From Bombus terrestris (lineage: Eukaryota > Arthropoda > Insecta > Hymenoptera > Apidae): a DNA stretch of 64,000 nt. The translations under genes and the position numbers were made by a program. Each line of letters opens with the position of its first letter. Positions within the stretch are counted from its first letter, which is position 1. The notes under the pieces are model-generated. The model searched no databases. It had not been told where the DNA came from and saw only the letters and a list, made by a program, of their open reading frames with translations. The stretch covers positions 496,001 through 560,000 of the forward strand of contig NW_025963561.1 of the NCBI RefSeq assembly GCF_910591885.1. Reading direction: 5' to 3'. This document shows, one piece after another, positions 1-12,301 of this stretch.

Positions 1-1430
1 CGTTATACCATATAACCTAATAGTATATAGAGTTATACGACATAACGTAATAGAATATAACGTTATAGGTTATAACGTAATAGTATATAACGTTATACCT
101 CATATTGTGATGCGATATAGCTTTATACGTTATAAGATAATTGTATATAACGTGATACGTCATATAGTGGTGCAATATATCGTTATACGTCATATAATGA
201 TGCGATATAACGTTATACCATATAACCTAATAGTAAATAACGTTATACGACATAACTTAATAGAATATAACGTTATAGGTTATAACGTAATAGTATATAA
301 CGTAATACCTCATATTGTGATGCGATATAACTTTATACGTTATAACATAATTGTTTATAACGTGATACGTCATAACGTAATAGTATATAACGTTATACGT
401 CATGTAGTGATGCAATATATCGTTATACGACCGAAAGAGAGGCAATAAAACGTTATACGTCGTATAGTGATGCGATATAGCGTTATACGTAATATAGTAA
501 TATTATATAACGTTATACGCCATATTGTGATGCAATATATCGTTATACGTCCTATAGTTATGCAATACAACGTTATACGTTATAACCTAACAGTATATGA
601 CGTTATACCTTATAACGTAATAGTATATAACGTTATACGTCATAACGTAATAGTATATAACGTTATACGTTATAACGTAATAGTATATAACGTTATACGT
701 CATATAGTGATGCAATATAACGTTATACCTCATATTGTGATGCGATATACCTTTATACGTTATAACATAATTGTATATAACGTGATACGTCATAACGTAA
801 TAGTATATAACGTTATACGTCATATAGTGATGCAATATATCGTTATATGACCGAAAGAGAGGCAATAAAACATTATACGTCATATAGTGATGCGATATAA
901 CGTTATACGTAATAACGTAATAGTATATAATGTTATACCCCATATTGTGATGCAATATATCGTTATACGGCCTATAGTTATGCAATACAACGTTATACCT
1001 TATAACCTAACAGTATATGACGTTATACCTTATAACGTAATAGTATACAACGTTATACGTTATAACGTGATAGTATATAACGTTATACGTTATAACGTAA
1101 TAGTATATAACGTTTTACGTCATAACGTAATAGTATATAACGTTATACGTCATATAGTGGTGCAATATAACGTTATAGGTCCTATAGTGATGGAATATAA
1201 CGTTATACATTATAACGTAATAGTATATAATGTTATACCCCATATTGTGATGCAATATATCGTTATACGTCCTATAGTTATGCAATACAACGTTATACGT
1301 TATAACCTAACAGTATATGACGTTATACCTTATAACGTAATAGTATATAACGTTATACGTCATAACGTAATAGTATATAACGTTATACGTTATAACGTAA
1401 TAGTATATAACGTTATACGTCATATAGTGG
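1..1430. repeat. HOR block 1, first copy (matches 3,654-5,083)
   Basis: Monomer order from base 1 repeats at an offset of 3,653 bp, for example the H monomers at 421 and 841 against 4,074 and 4,494. The offset equals 122 monomers less 7 bp, and the missing 7 bp is the short monomer at 3,481. Matching stops near 1,430, where this copy goes on to the ATTCG-marked block and the other copy goes on to a GGTCC monomer. A few substitutions separate the copies, such as TATAGAG here against TATAAAG at the second monomer. Confidence 0.85.
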
Positions 1431-2670
1431 TGCAATATATCGTTATACGTCATATAATGATTCGATATAACGTTATACCATGTAACCTAATAGTATATAA
1501 AGTTATACGACATAACGTAATAGAATATAACGTTATAGGTCATAACGTAATAGTATATAACGTTATACCTCATATTGTGATGCGATATAACTTTATACGT
1601 TATAACATAATTGTATATAACGTGATACGTCATATAGTGTAGCAATATATCGTTATACGTCATATAATGATGCGATATAACGTTATACCATATAACCTAA
1701 TAGTAAATAACGTTATACGAAATAACGTAATAGAATATAACGTTATAAGTTATAACGTAATAGTATATAACGTTATACCTCATATTGTGATGCGATATAA
1801 TTTTATACGTTATAACTTAATTGTATATAACGTGATACGTCATAACGTAATAGTATATAACGTTTTACGTCATAACGTAATAGTATATAACGCTATACGT
1901 CATATAGTGGTGCAATATAACGTTATAGGTCCTATAGTGATGGAATATAACGTTATAGAATATAACGTAATAGTATATAACGTTATACCTTATAACGTAA
2001 TAGTATATAACGTTTTACGTCATAACGTAATAGTATATAACATTATACGTCATATAGTGGTGCAATATAACGTTGTAGGTCCTATAGTGATGGAATATAA
2101 CGTTATACATTATAACGTAATAGTATAAAACATCGTACGTCATATAGGGATGCGATATAACGTTATACGTAATAACGTAATAGTACATAACGCTATACGT
2201 CATATAGTGGTGCACTATAACGTTATAGGTCCTACAGTGATGGAATATAACGTTGTACATTATAACGTAATAGTATATAACGCTATACGTCATATAGAGA
2301 TGCAATATAACGATATACGCCCTATAGTGATGGAATATAACGTTATACATTATAACGAAATAGTATATAACGTTATACGTTATAACGTAATAGTATATAA
2401 CGTTATACGTTATAACGTAATAGTATATAACGTTTTACGTCATAACGTAATAGTATATAACGTTATACGTCATATAGTGTTGCAATATAACGTTATAGGT
2501 CCTATAGTGATGGAATATAACGTTATAGAATATAACGTAATAGTATATAACGTTATACCTTATAACGTAATAGTATATAACGTTTTACGTCATAACGTAA
2601 TAGTATATAACATTATACTTCATATAGTGGTGCAATATAACGCTATAGGTCCTATAGTGATGGAATATAA
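1431..2670. repeat. Satellite segment with ATTCG-marked block and GGTCC/CATTA monomers
   Basis: This segment starts with the 14-monomer ATTCG-marked block (1,441 to about 1,860), which is missing from the 3,654 copy. It then carries runs of the three-monomer motif GTGGTGC, GGTCC, CATTA. A string around 2,131-2,450 recurs near 5,794-6,113 and 6,844-7,163. It includes the first M pair (TATAAAA then CATCGTACG at 2,131). I see no gene. Confidence 0.8.
1441..1860. repeat. ATTCG-marked 14-monomer block (representative copy)
   Basis: This is an ordered string of 14 monomers. In order they carry TGATTCG, CCATGTAACC, AGTTATACGACAT, GGTCATAAC, CCTCATATTG, CTTTATACG with ACATAATTG, CGTGATACG with GTGTAGC (GTGGTGC in other copies), ATAATGATGCG, CCATATAACC with TAGTAAAT, CGAAATAACG, AAGTTATAACG, CCTCATATTG, TTTTATACG with ACTTAATTG, then CGTGATACG. 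The marker monomer with TGATTCG also begins at 11,087, 15,752, 18,293, 18,833, 23,513 and 28,396, mostly with the same followers. The 18,293 copy is truncated. The marker is absent after 28.4 kb, so the block belongs to the left half of the window. Confidence 0.8.
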
Positions 2671-4703
2671 CGTTATACATTATAACGTAATAGTATACAA
2701 CGTTATACGTCATAACGTAATAGTATATAACGATATACGTAATAACGTAATAGTATATAACGCTATACGTCATATAGTGGTGCACTATAACGTTATAGGT
2801 CCTACAGTTATGGAATATAACGTTATACGTCATATAGTGGTGCAATATAACGTTAAACGTTATAACGTAATAGTATAAAACATCGCACGTCATATAGTGA
2901 TAGGATATAACGTTATACGTAATAACGTAATAGTATATAACGTTATACGTCATAACTTAATAGTATATAACGATATACGTCATATAGTGGTGCAATATAG
3001 CGTTACAGTTCCTATAGTGATGGAATATAACGTTGTACATTATAACGTAATAGTTTATAACTTTATACGCCATATAGTGTTGCAATATATCGTTATACGT
3101 CCAATAGAGATGCAATATAACGACATACGCCATATAGTGATGGAATATAACGTTATACATTATGACGTAATAGTTTATAACTTTATACGCCATATAGTGA
3201 TGCAATATATCGTTATACGTCATATAGAGATGCAATATAACGATATACGCCATATAGTGATGCAATATATCGTTATACATCCTATAGTGATGCAATATAT
3301 CATTATACGTCCTATAGTTATGCAATACAACGTTATACCTTATAACCTAACAGTATATGACGTTATACCTTATAACGTAATAGTATATAACGTTATACGT
3401 CATAGAGTGATGCAATATATCGTTATACGTCATATAGTGATGCGATATAACGTTATACCATATAACCCAATAGTATATAACGACATAACGTAATAGAATA
3501 TAACGTTATAGGTTATAACGTAATAGTATATAGCGTTATACGTCATATAGTGATGCAATATATCGTTATTCGTCATATAGTGATGCAATATATCGTTATA
3601 TGTCCGAAAGAGAGGCAATAAAACGTTATACGTCATATAGTGATGCGATATAACGTTATACCATATAACCTAATAGTATATAAAGTTATACGACATAACG
3701 TAATAGAATATAACGTTATAGGTTATAACGTAATAGTATATAACGTTATACCTCATATTGTGATGCGATATAGCTTTATACGTTATAAGATAATTGTATA
3801 TAACGTGATACGTCATATAGTGGTGCAATATATCGTTATACGTCATATAATGATGCGATATAACGTTATACCATATAACCTAATAGTAAATAACGTTATA
3901 CGACATAACTTAATAGAATATAACGTTATAGGTTATAACGTAATAGTATATAACGTTATACCTCATATTGTGATGCGATATAACTTTATACGTTATAACA
4001 TAATTGTTTATAACGTGATACGTCATAACGTAATAGTATATAACGTTATACGTCATATAGTGATGCAATATATCGTTATACGACCGAAAGAGAGGCAATA
4101 AAACGTTATACGTCGTATAGTGATGCGATATAGCGTTATACGTAATATAGTAATATTATATAACGTTATACGCCATATTGTGATGCAATATATCGTTATA
4201 CGTCCTATAGTTATGCAATACAACGTTATACGTTATAACCTAACAGTATATGACGTTATACCTTATAACGTAATAGTATATAACGTTATACGTCATAACG
4301 TAATAGTATATAACGTTATACGTTATAACGTAATAGTATATAACGTTATACGTCATATAGTGATGCAATATAACGTTATACCTCATATTGTGATGCGATA
4401 TACCTTTATACGTTATAACATAATTGTATATAACGTGATACGTCATAACGTAATAGTATATAACGTTATACGTCATATAGTGATGCAATATATCGTTATA
4501 TGACCGAAAGAGAGGCAATAAAACGTTATACGTCATATAGTGATGCGATATAACGTTATACGTAATAACGTAATAGTATATAATGTTATACCCCATATTG
4601 TGATGCAATATATCGTTATACGGCCTATAGTTATGCAATACAACGTTATACCTTATAACCTAACAGTATATGACGTTATACCTTATAACGTAATAGTATA
4701 CAA
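2671..4703. repeat. HOR block 2, first copy (matches 8,964-10,996)
   Basis: About 2,033 bp recur at an offset of 6,293 bp, including the 23-bp short monomer (3,481 against 9,774) and H monomers at 3,594, 4,074 and 4,494 (against 9,887, 10,367 and 10,787). The shared deletion shows common descent. It overlaps HOR block 1, so the same DNA took part in two rounds of duplication. Substitutions are sparse, for example TAGAATATAA here at 3,913 against TAGATTATAA at 10,206. Confidence 0.85.
3481..3503. repeat. Short monomer, 23 bp (7-bp deletion)
   Basis: The CGACATA subtype has lost its leading CGTTATA, so it starts CGACATAACG. It follows a monomer carrying ACCCAA instead of the usual ACCTAA. The linked pair of changes recurs at 9,774, 31,715 and 32,548. 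The 7-bp loss shifts the reading frame of the surrounding repeat. Confidence 0.95.
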
Positions 4704-5083
4704 CGTTATACGTTATAACGTGATAGTATATAACGTTATACGTTATAACGTAATAGTATATAACGTTTTACGTCATAACGTAATAGTATATAACGTTATA
4801 CGTCATATAGTGGTGCAATATAACGTTATAGGTCCTATAGTGATGGAATATAACGTTATACATTATAACGTAATAGTATATAATGTTATACCCCATATTG
4901 TGATGCAATATATCGTTATACGTCCTATAGTTATGCAATACAACGTTATACCTTATAACCTAACAGTATATGACGTTATACCTTATAACGTAATAGTATA
5001 TAACGTTATACGTCATAACGTAATAGTATATAACGTTATACGTTATAACGTAATAGTATATAACGTTATACGTCATATAGTGG
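3654..5083. repeat. HOR block 1, second copy
   Basis: This copy aligns with 1-1,430 at an offset of 3,653 bp. After 5,083 it joins a string resembling the sequence near 1,910, so relative to the first copy about 480 bp (16 monomers, including the ATTCG block) are absent. Unequal exchange within the array is the simplest explanation. Confidence 0.82.
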
Positions 5084-5483
5084 TGCAATATAACGTTATA
5101 GGTCCTATAGTGATGGAATATAACGTTATAGAATATAACGTAATAGTATATAACGTTATACCTTATAACGTAATAGTATATAACGTTTTACGTCATAACG
5201 TAATAGTATATAACATTATACTTCATATAGTGGTGCAATATAACGTTATAGGTCCTATAGTGATGGAATATAACGTTATACATTATAACGTAATAGTATA
5301 TAACGTTATACGTTATAACGTAATAGTATATAACGTTATACGTTATAACGTAATAGTATATAACGTTATACGTTATAACGTAATAGTATGTAACGTTATA
5401 CGTCATATAGTGATGCGATGTAACGTTATACCATATAACCTAATAGTAAATAACGCTATACGAAATAACGTAATAGAATATAA
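5084..5483. repeat. Satellite segment with a run of identical CGTTATAAC monomers
   Basis: It contains GGTCC, GAATATAAC and CATTA monomers. Three consecutive, essentially identical type A monomers of the CGTTATAAC subtype follow at 5,304-5,393, one with TAGTATG. Such runs are local homogenisation tracts, and similar runs lie near 11,852-11,941 and 19,613-19,702. Confidence 0.75.
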
Positions 5484-6533
5484 CGTTATAAGTTATAACG
5501 TAATAGTATATAACGTTATACCTCATATTGTGATGCGATATAACTTTATACGTTATAACATAAATGTATATAACGTGATACGTCTTAACGTAATAGTATA
5601 TAACGTTATACGTCATATAGTGATGCAATATATCGTTATACGACCGAAAGAGAGGCAATAAAACGTTATACGTCATATAGTGATGCGATATAACCGTATA
5701 CGTAATAACCTAATAGTATATAACGTTATACATCATATAGTAATGCAATATAACGTTAAACGTTATAACGTAATAGTATAAAACATCGTACGTCATATAG
5801 GGATGCGTTATAACGTTATACGTAATAACGTAATAGTATATAACGCTATACGTCATATAGTGGTGCACTATAACGTTATAGGTCCTACAGTGATGCAATA
5901 TAACGTTGTACATTATAACGTAATAGTATATAACGCTATACGTCATATAGAGATGCAATATAACGATATACGCCCTATAGTGATGGAATATAACGTTATA
6001 CATTATAACGTAATAGTATATAACGTTATACGTTATAACGTAATAGTATATAACGTTATACGTTATAACGTAATAGTATATAACGTTTTACGTCATAACG
6101 TAATAGTATATAACGTTATACGTCATATAGTGGTGCAATATAACGTTATAGGTCCTATAGTGATGGAATATAACGTTATAGAATATAACGTAATAGTATA
6201 TAACGTTATACCTTATAACGTAATAGTATATAACGTTTTACGTCATAACGTAATAGTATATAACATTATACGTCATATAGTGGTGCAATATAACGTTGTA
6301 GGTCCTATAGTGATGGAATATAACGTTATACATTATAACGTAATAGTAGATAACGTTATACGTTATAACGTAATAGTATATAACGTTATACGTTATAACG
6401 TAATAGTATATAACGTTATACGTCATATAGTGATGCAATATATCGTTATACGTCATATAGTGATGCGATATAACGTTATAACATATAACCTAATAGTATA
6501 TAACGTTATACGACATAACGTAATATAATGTAA
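5484..6533. repeat. 1,050-bp HOR, first copy
   Basis: The monomer order of 5,484-6,173 repeats at 6,534-7,223 (offset 1,050 bp, 35 monomers), including H at 5,634 against 6,684. After that the offset becomes 900 bp (6,324-6,563 against 7,224-7,463), so this copy carries five monomers the second lacks. The unit contains an M pair and the CCTACAG variant of the GGTCC monomer. Confidence 0.8.
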
Positions 6534-7463
6534 CGTTATAGGTTATAACGTAATAGTATATAACGTTATACCTCATATTGTGATGCGATGTAACTTTATA
6601 CGTTATAACTTAATTGTATATAACGTGATACGTCATAACGTAATAGCATATAACGTTATACGTCATATAGTGATGCAATATCTCGTTATACGACCGAAAG
6701 AGTGGCAATAAAACGTTATACGTCATATAGTGATGCGATATAACCTTATACGTAATAACGTAATAGTATATAACGTTATACATCATATAGTAATGCAATA
6801 TAACGTTAAACGTTATAACGTAATAGTATAAAACATCGTACGTCATATAGGGATGCGATATAACGTTATACGTAATAACGTAATAGTATATAACGCTATA
6901 CGTCATATAGTGGTGCACTATAACGTTATAGGTCCTACAGTGATGGAATATAACGTTGTACATTATAACGTAATAGTATATAACGCTATACGTCATATAG
7001 AGATGCAATATAACGATATACGCCCTATAGTGATGGAATATAACGTTATACATTATAACGTAATAGTATATAACGTTATACGTTATAACGTAATAGTATA
7101 TAACGTTATACCTTATAACGTAATAGTATATAACGTTTTACGTCATAACGTAATAGTATATAACGTTATACGTCATATAGTGGTGCAATATAACGTTATA
7201 GGTCCTATAGTGATGGAATATAACGTTATACATTATAACGTAATAGTATATAACGTTATACGTTATAACGTAATAGTATATAACGTTATACGTTATAACG
7301 TAATAGTATATAACGTTATACGTCATATAGTGATGCAATATATCGTTATACGTCATATAGTGATGCGATATAACGTTATAACATATAACCTGATAGTATA
7401 TAACGTTATACGACATAACGTAATATAATGTAACGTTATAGGTTATAACGTAATAGTATATAA
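6534..7463. repeat. 1,050-bp HOR, second copy (shortened)
   Basis: It aligns with the preceding unit as described there. Its H monomer (6,684) is the only one with GAGTGGC instead of GAGAGGC. It ends in the ATAACATATAACC monomer at 7,374, which starts the 330-bp ordered block. Confidence 0.78.
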
Positions 7464-7703
7464 CGTTATACGTCATATAGTGATGCAATATATCGTTATA
7501 CGTCATAGAGTGCGGAGATTAAACGTGATAGGTCCTATAGTGAGGGAATATAACGTTATACATTCTAACGGAATAGCATATGACGTTATACGTCATAACG
7601 TAATAGTATATCACCTTATACATCATCTAGTGATGCAATATATCGTTAAACGTTAAAACGTAATACTATAAAACATCGTACGTCATATAGTCATGCGATA
7701 TAA
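7374..7703. repeat. 330-bp ordered 11-monomer block, copy 1 of 7
   Basis: Eleven monomers occur in fixed order. Their diagnostic pieces are ATAACATATAACC, CGACAT with TAATATAATG, GGTTATAAC, CGTCAT with GATGC, the I monomer (TGCGGAGATT), CGTGATAGGTCC with GAGGGAA, CATTCTAAC, CGTCATAAC ending TATATCA or TATATGA, CCTTATACATCATCTAG, CGTTAAACG, and CATCGTACG with TAGTCATG. The same block starts at 11,972, 16,742, 19,733, 24,503, 30,226 and 32,789, always with the I monomer 120 bp in. Confidence 0.88.
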
Positions 7704-8963
7704 CGTTATACGTCATATAGTGATGCGATATAACGTTATACCTCATATTGTGATGCGATATAACTTTATACGTTATAACATAATTGTATACAACGTGATA
7801 CGTCATAACGTAATAGTATATAACGTTATACGTCATAACGTAATAGTATATAACGTTATACGTCATATAGTGGTGCAATATAGCGTTACAGGTCCTATAG
7901 TGATGGAATATAACGTTATACATTATAACGTAATAGTTTATAACTTTATACGCCATATAGTGTTGCAATATATCGTTATACGTTCAATAGAGATGCAATA
8001 TAACGATATGCGCCATATAGTGATGGAATATAACGTTATACATTATGACGTAAGAGTTTATAACTTTATACGCCATATAGTGATGCAATATATCGTTATA
8101 CGTCATATAGAGATGCAGTAGAACGATATACGCCATATAGTGATGGAATATAACGTTATACATTATAACGTAATAGTTTATAAGTTTATACGCCATATAG
8201 TGATGCAATATATCGTTATACGTCCTATAGTGATGCAATATATCGTTATACGTCCTATAGTTATACAATACAACGTTATACCTTATAACCTAACACTATA
8301 TGACGTTATACCTTATAACGTAATAGTATATAACGTTATACGTCAAAACGTAATAGTATATAACGTTATACGTCATTTAGAGGTGCAATGTAACGTTAAA
8401 CGCTATAACGTAATAGTATAAAGCATCGTACGTCATATAGTGATGCGATATAACGTTATACGTAATAACGTAATAGTATATAACGTTATACGTCATATAG
8501 TGGTGCAATATCACGTTAAAGGCCTTATAGTAATGGAATATAACGTTATACATTATAACGTAATAGTATATAACGTTATACGTCATAACATAATAGTATA
8601 TAACGTTATACGTCATATAGTGGTGCAATATAACGCTATAGGTCCTATAGTGATTGAATATAACGTTATACATTATAACGTAATAGTATATAACGTTATA
8701 CGACATAACATAATAGTACATAACGTTATACGTCATAACGTAATAGTATATAACGTTATGCATCATATAGTAATGCAATATAACGCTAAACGTTATAACG
8801 TAATAGTATAAAACATCGTACGTCATATAGTGTTGCGATATAACGTTATACGTAATAACTTAATACTATATATCGTTTTACGTCATAACGTAATAGTATA
8901 TAACGTTGTACGTCATATAGTGGTGCAATATAACGTTATAGGTCTCATAGTGATGGAATATAA
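7704..8963. repeat. Satellite segment rich in CGCCATATAG, TAGTTTATAA and M variants
   Basis: About 7,914-8,340 contains monomers with CGCCATATAG, TTATGACG, TAGTTTATAA and CGTCAAAACG. The same string recurs at about 30,756-31,204 and in shortened form at 33,245-33,540. M pairs occur at 8,424 and 8,814. I see no gene. Confidence 0.75.
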
Positions 8964-10996
8964 CGTTATACATTATAACGTAATAGTATACAACGTTATA
9001 CGTCATAACGTAATAGTATATAACGATATACGTAATAACGTAATAGTATATAACGCTATACGTCATATAGTGGTGCACTATAACGTTATAGGTCCTACAG
9101 TTATGGAATATAACGTTATACGTCATATAGTGGTGCAATATAACGTTAAACGTTATAACGTAATAGTATAAAACATCGCACGTCATATAGTGATAGGATA
9201 TAACGTTATACGTAATAACGTAATAGTATATAACGTTATACGTCATAACTTAATAGTATATAACGATATACGTCATATAGTGGTGCAATATAGCGTTACA
9301 GTTCCTATAGTGATGGAATATAACGTTGTACATTATAACGTAATAGTTTATAACTTTATACGCCATATAGTGTTGCAATATATCGTTATACGTCCAATAG
9401 AGATGCAATATAACGACATACGCCATATAGTGATGGAATATAACGTTATACATTATGACGTAATAGTTTATAACTTTATACGCCATATAGTGAAGCAATA
9501 TAACGTTATACGTCATATAGAGATGCAATAGAACGATATACGCCATATAGTGATGCAATATATCGTTATACGTCCTATAGTGATGCAATATATCGTTATA
9601 CGTCCTATAGTTATGGAATACAACGTTATACCTTATAACCTAACAGTATATGACGTTATACCTTATAACGTAATAGTATATAACGTTATACGTCATAGAG
9701 TGATGCAATATATCGTTATACGTCATATAGTGATGCGATATAACGTTATACCATATAACCCAATAGTATATAACGACATAACGTAATAGAATATAACGTT
9801 ATAGGTTATAACGTAATAGTATATAGCGTTATACGTCATATAGTGATGCAATATATCGTTATTCGTCATATAGTGATGCAATATATCGTTATATGTCCGA
9901 AAGAGAGGCAATAAAACGTTATACGTCATATAGTGATGCGATATAACGTTATACCATATAACCTAATAGTATATAAAGTTATACGACATAACGTAATAGA
10001 ATATAACGTTATAGGTTATAACGTAATAGTATATAACGTTATACCTCATATTGTGATGCGATATAGCTTTATACGTTATAAGATAATTGTATATAACGTG
10101 ATACGTCATATAGTGGTGCAATATATCGTTATAGGTCATATAATGATGCGATATAACGTTATACCATATAACCTAATAGTAAATAACGTTATACGACATA
10201 ACTTAATAGATTATAACGTTATAGGTTATAACGTAATAGTATATAACGTTATACCTCATATTGTGATGCGATATAACTTTATACGTTATAACATAATTGT
10301 GTATAACGTGATACGTCATAACGTAATAGTATATAACGTTATACGTCATATAGTGATGCAATATATCGTTATACGACCGAAAGAGAGGCAATAAAACGTT
10401 ATACGTCGTATAGTGATGCGATATAGCGTTATACGTAATATAGTAATATTATATAACGTTATACGCCATATTGTGATGCAATATATCGTTATACGTCCTA
10501 TAGTTATGCAATACAACGTTATACGTTATAACCTAACAGTATATGACGTTATACCTTATAACGTAATAGTATATAACGTTATACGTCATAACGTAATAGT
10601 ATATAACGTTATACGTTATAACGTAATAGTATATAACGTTATACGTCATATAGTGATGCAATATAACGTTATACCTCATATTGTGATGCGATATACCTTT
10701 ATACGTTATAACATAATTGTATATAACGTGATACGTCATAACGTAATAGTATATAACGTTATACGTCATATAGTGATGCAATATATCGTTATATGACCGA
10801 AAGAGAGGCAATAAAACGTTATACGTCATATAGTGATGCGATATAACGTTATACGTGATAACGTAATAGTATATAATGTTATACCCCATATTGTGATGCA
10901 ATATATCGTTATACGGCCTATAGTTATGCAATACAACGTTATACCTTATAACCTAACAGTATATGACGTTATACCTTATAACGTAATAGTATACAA
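8964..10996. repeat. HOR block 2, second copy
   Basis: This copy aligns with 2,671-4,703 at an offset of 6,293 bp, carrying the 23-bp short monomer at 9,774 and three H monomers. The right-hand 330 bp (10,667-10,996) also form the beginning of the 7.4-kb segment, so block boundaries of different HOR families overlap. Confidence 0.84.
9774..9796. repeat. Short monomer, 23 bp (7-bp deletion), second locus
   Basis: Same deletion and same upstream ACCCAA change as at 3,481, inherited through the 6,293-bp duplication. Confidence 0.95.
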
Positions 10997-11626
10997 CGTT
11001 ATACGTCATAACGTAATTGTATATAACGTTATATGTTATAACGTAATAGTATATAACGTTATACGTCATATAGTGGTGCAATATATCGTTATACGTCATA
11101 TAATGATTCGATATAACGTTATACCATATAACCTAATAGTATATAAAGTTATACGACATAACGTAATAGAATATAACGTAATAGGTCATAACGTAATAGT
11201 ATATAACGTTATACCTCATATTGTGATGCGATATAACTTTATACGTTATAACATAATTGTATATAACGTGATACGTCATATAGTGGTGCAATATATCGTT
11301 ATACGTCATATAATGATGCGATATAACGTTATACCATATAACCTAATGGTAAATAACGTTATACGAAATAACGTAATAGAATATAACGTTATAAGTTATA
11401 ACGTAATAGTATATAACGTTATACCTCATATTGTGATGCGATATAACTTTATACGTTATAACTTAATTGTATATAACGTGATACGTCATAACGTAATAGT
11501 ATATAACGCTATACGTCATATAGAGATGCAATATAACGATATACGCCCTATAGTGATGGAATATAACGTTATACATTATAACGTAATAGTATATAACGTT
11601 ATACGTTATAACGTAATAGTATATAA
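10667..11626. repeat. 960-bp (32-monomer) block, copy 1 of 3
   Basis: The opening of the 7.4-kb segment recurs at 18,413-19,372 and at 27,976-28,935 with identical length. Each copy starts with a CCTCATATTG monomer ending ATACC, has H 120 bp in, contains an ATTCG block, and ends where the copies diverge. The third copy stands without the rest of the 7.4-kb segment. Confidence 0.85.
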
Positions 11627-11641
11627 CGTTATAACGTATAA
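11627..11641. repeat. Half monomer, 15 bp
   Basis: The sequence is CGTTATAACGTATAA, exactly half a unit, lying between a CGTTATAAC monomer and a GGTCG monomer. The corresponding place in copy 2 (19,373) holds a full GTGGTGC monomer. The cut at exactly half length agrees with the internal 15-bp sub-repeat of the monomer. Confidence 0.93.
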
Positions 11642-11971
11642 CGTTATAGGTCGTATAGTGATGGAATATAACGTTATAGAATATAACGTAATAGTATATA
11701 ACGTTATACCTTATAACGTAATAGTATATAACGTTTTACGTCATAACGTAATAGTATATAACGTTATACGTCATATAGTGGTGCAATATAACGTTATAGG
11801 TCCTATAGTGATGGAATATAACGTTATACATTATAACGTAATAGTATATAACGTTATACGTTATAACGTAATAGTATATAACGTTATACGTTATAACGTA
11901 ATAGTATATAACGTTATACGTTATAACGTAATAGTATATAACGTTATACGTCATATAGTGATGCGATATAA

Positions 11972-12301
11972 CGTTATAACATATAACCTAATAGTATATA
12001 ACGTTATACGACATAACGTAATATAATGTAACGTTATAGGTTATAACGTAATAGTATATAACGTTATACGACATATAGTGATGCAGTATATCGTTATACG
12101 TCATATAGTGCGGAGATTAAACGTGATAGGTCCTATAGTGAGGGAATATAACGTTATACATTCTAACGAAATAGCATATAACGTTATACGTCATAACGTA
12201 ATAGTATATCACCTTATACATCATCTAGTGATGCAATATATCGTTAAACGTTAAAACGTAATACTATAAAACATCGTACGTCATATAGTCATGCGATATA
12301 A
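11972..12301. repeat. 330-bp ordered block, copy 2 of 7
   Basis: Same 11-monomer order as 7,374-7,703. It is identical, as far as I could compare by eye over 12,122-12,301, to the copy at 19,733 that belongs to the second 7.4-kb segment. Confidence 0.88.
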
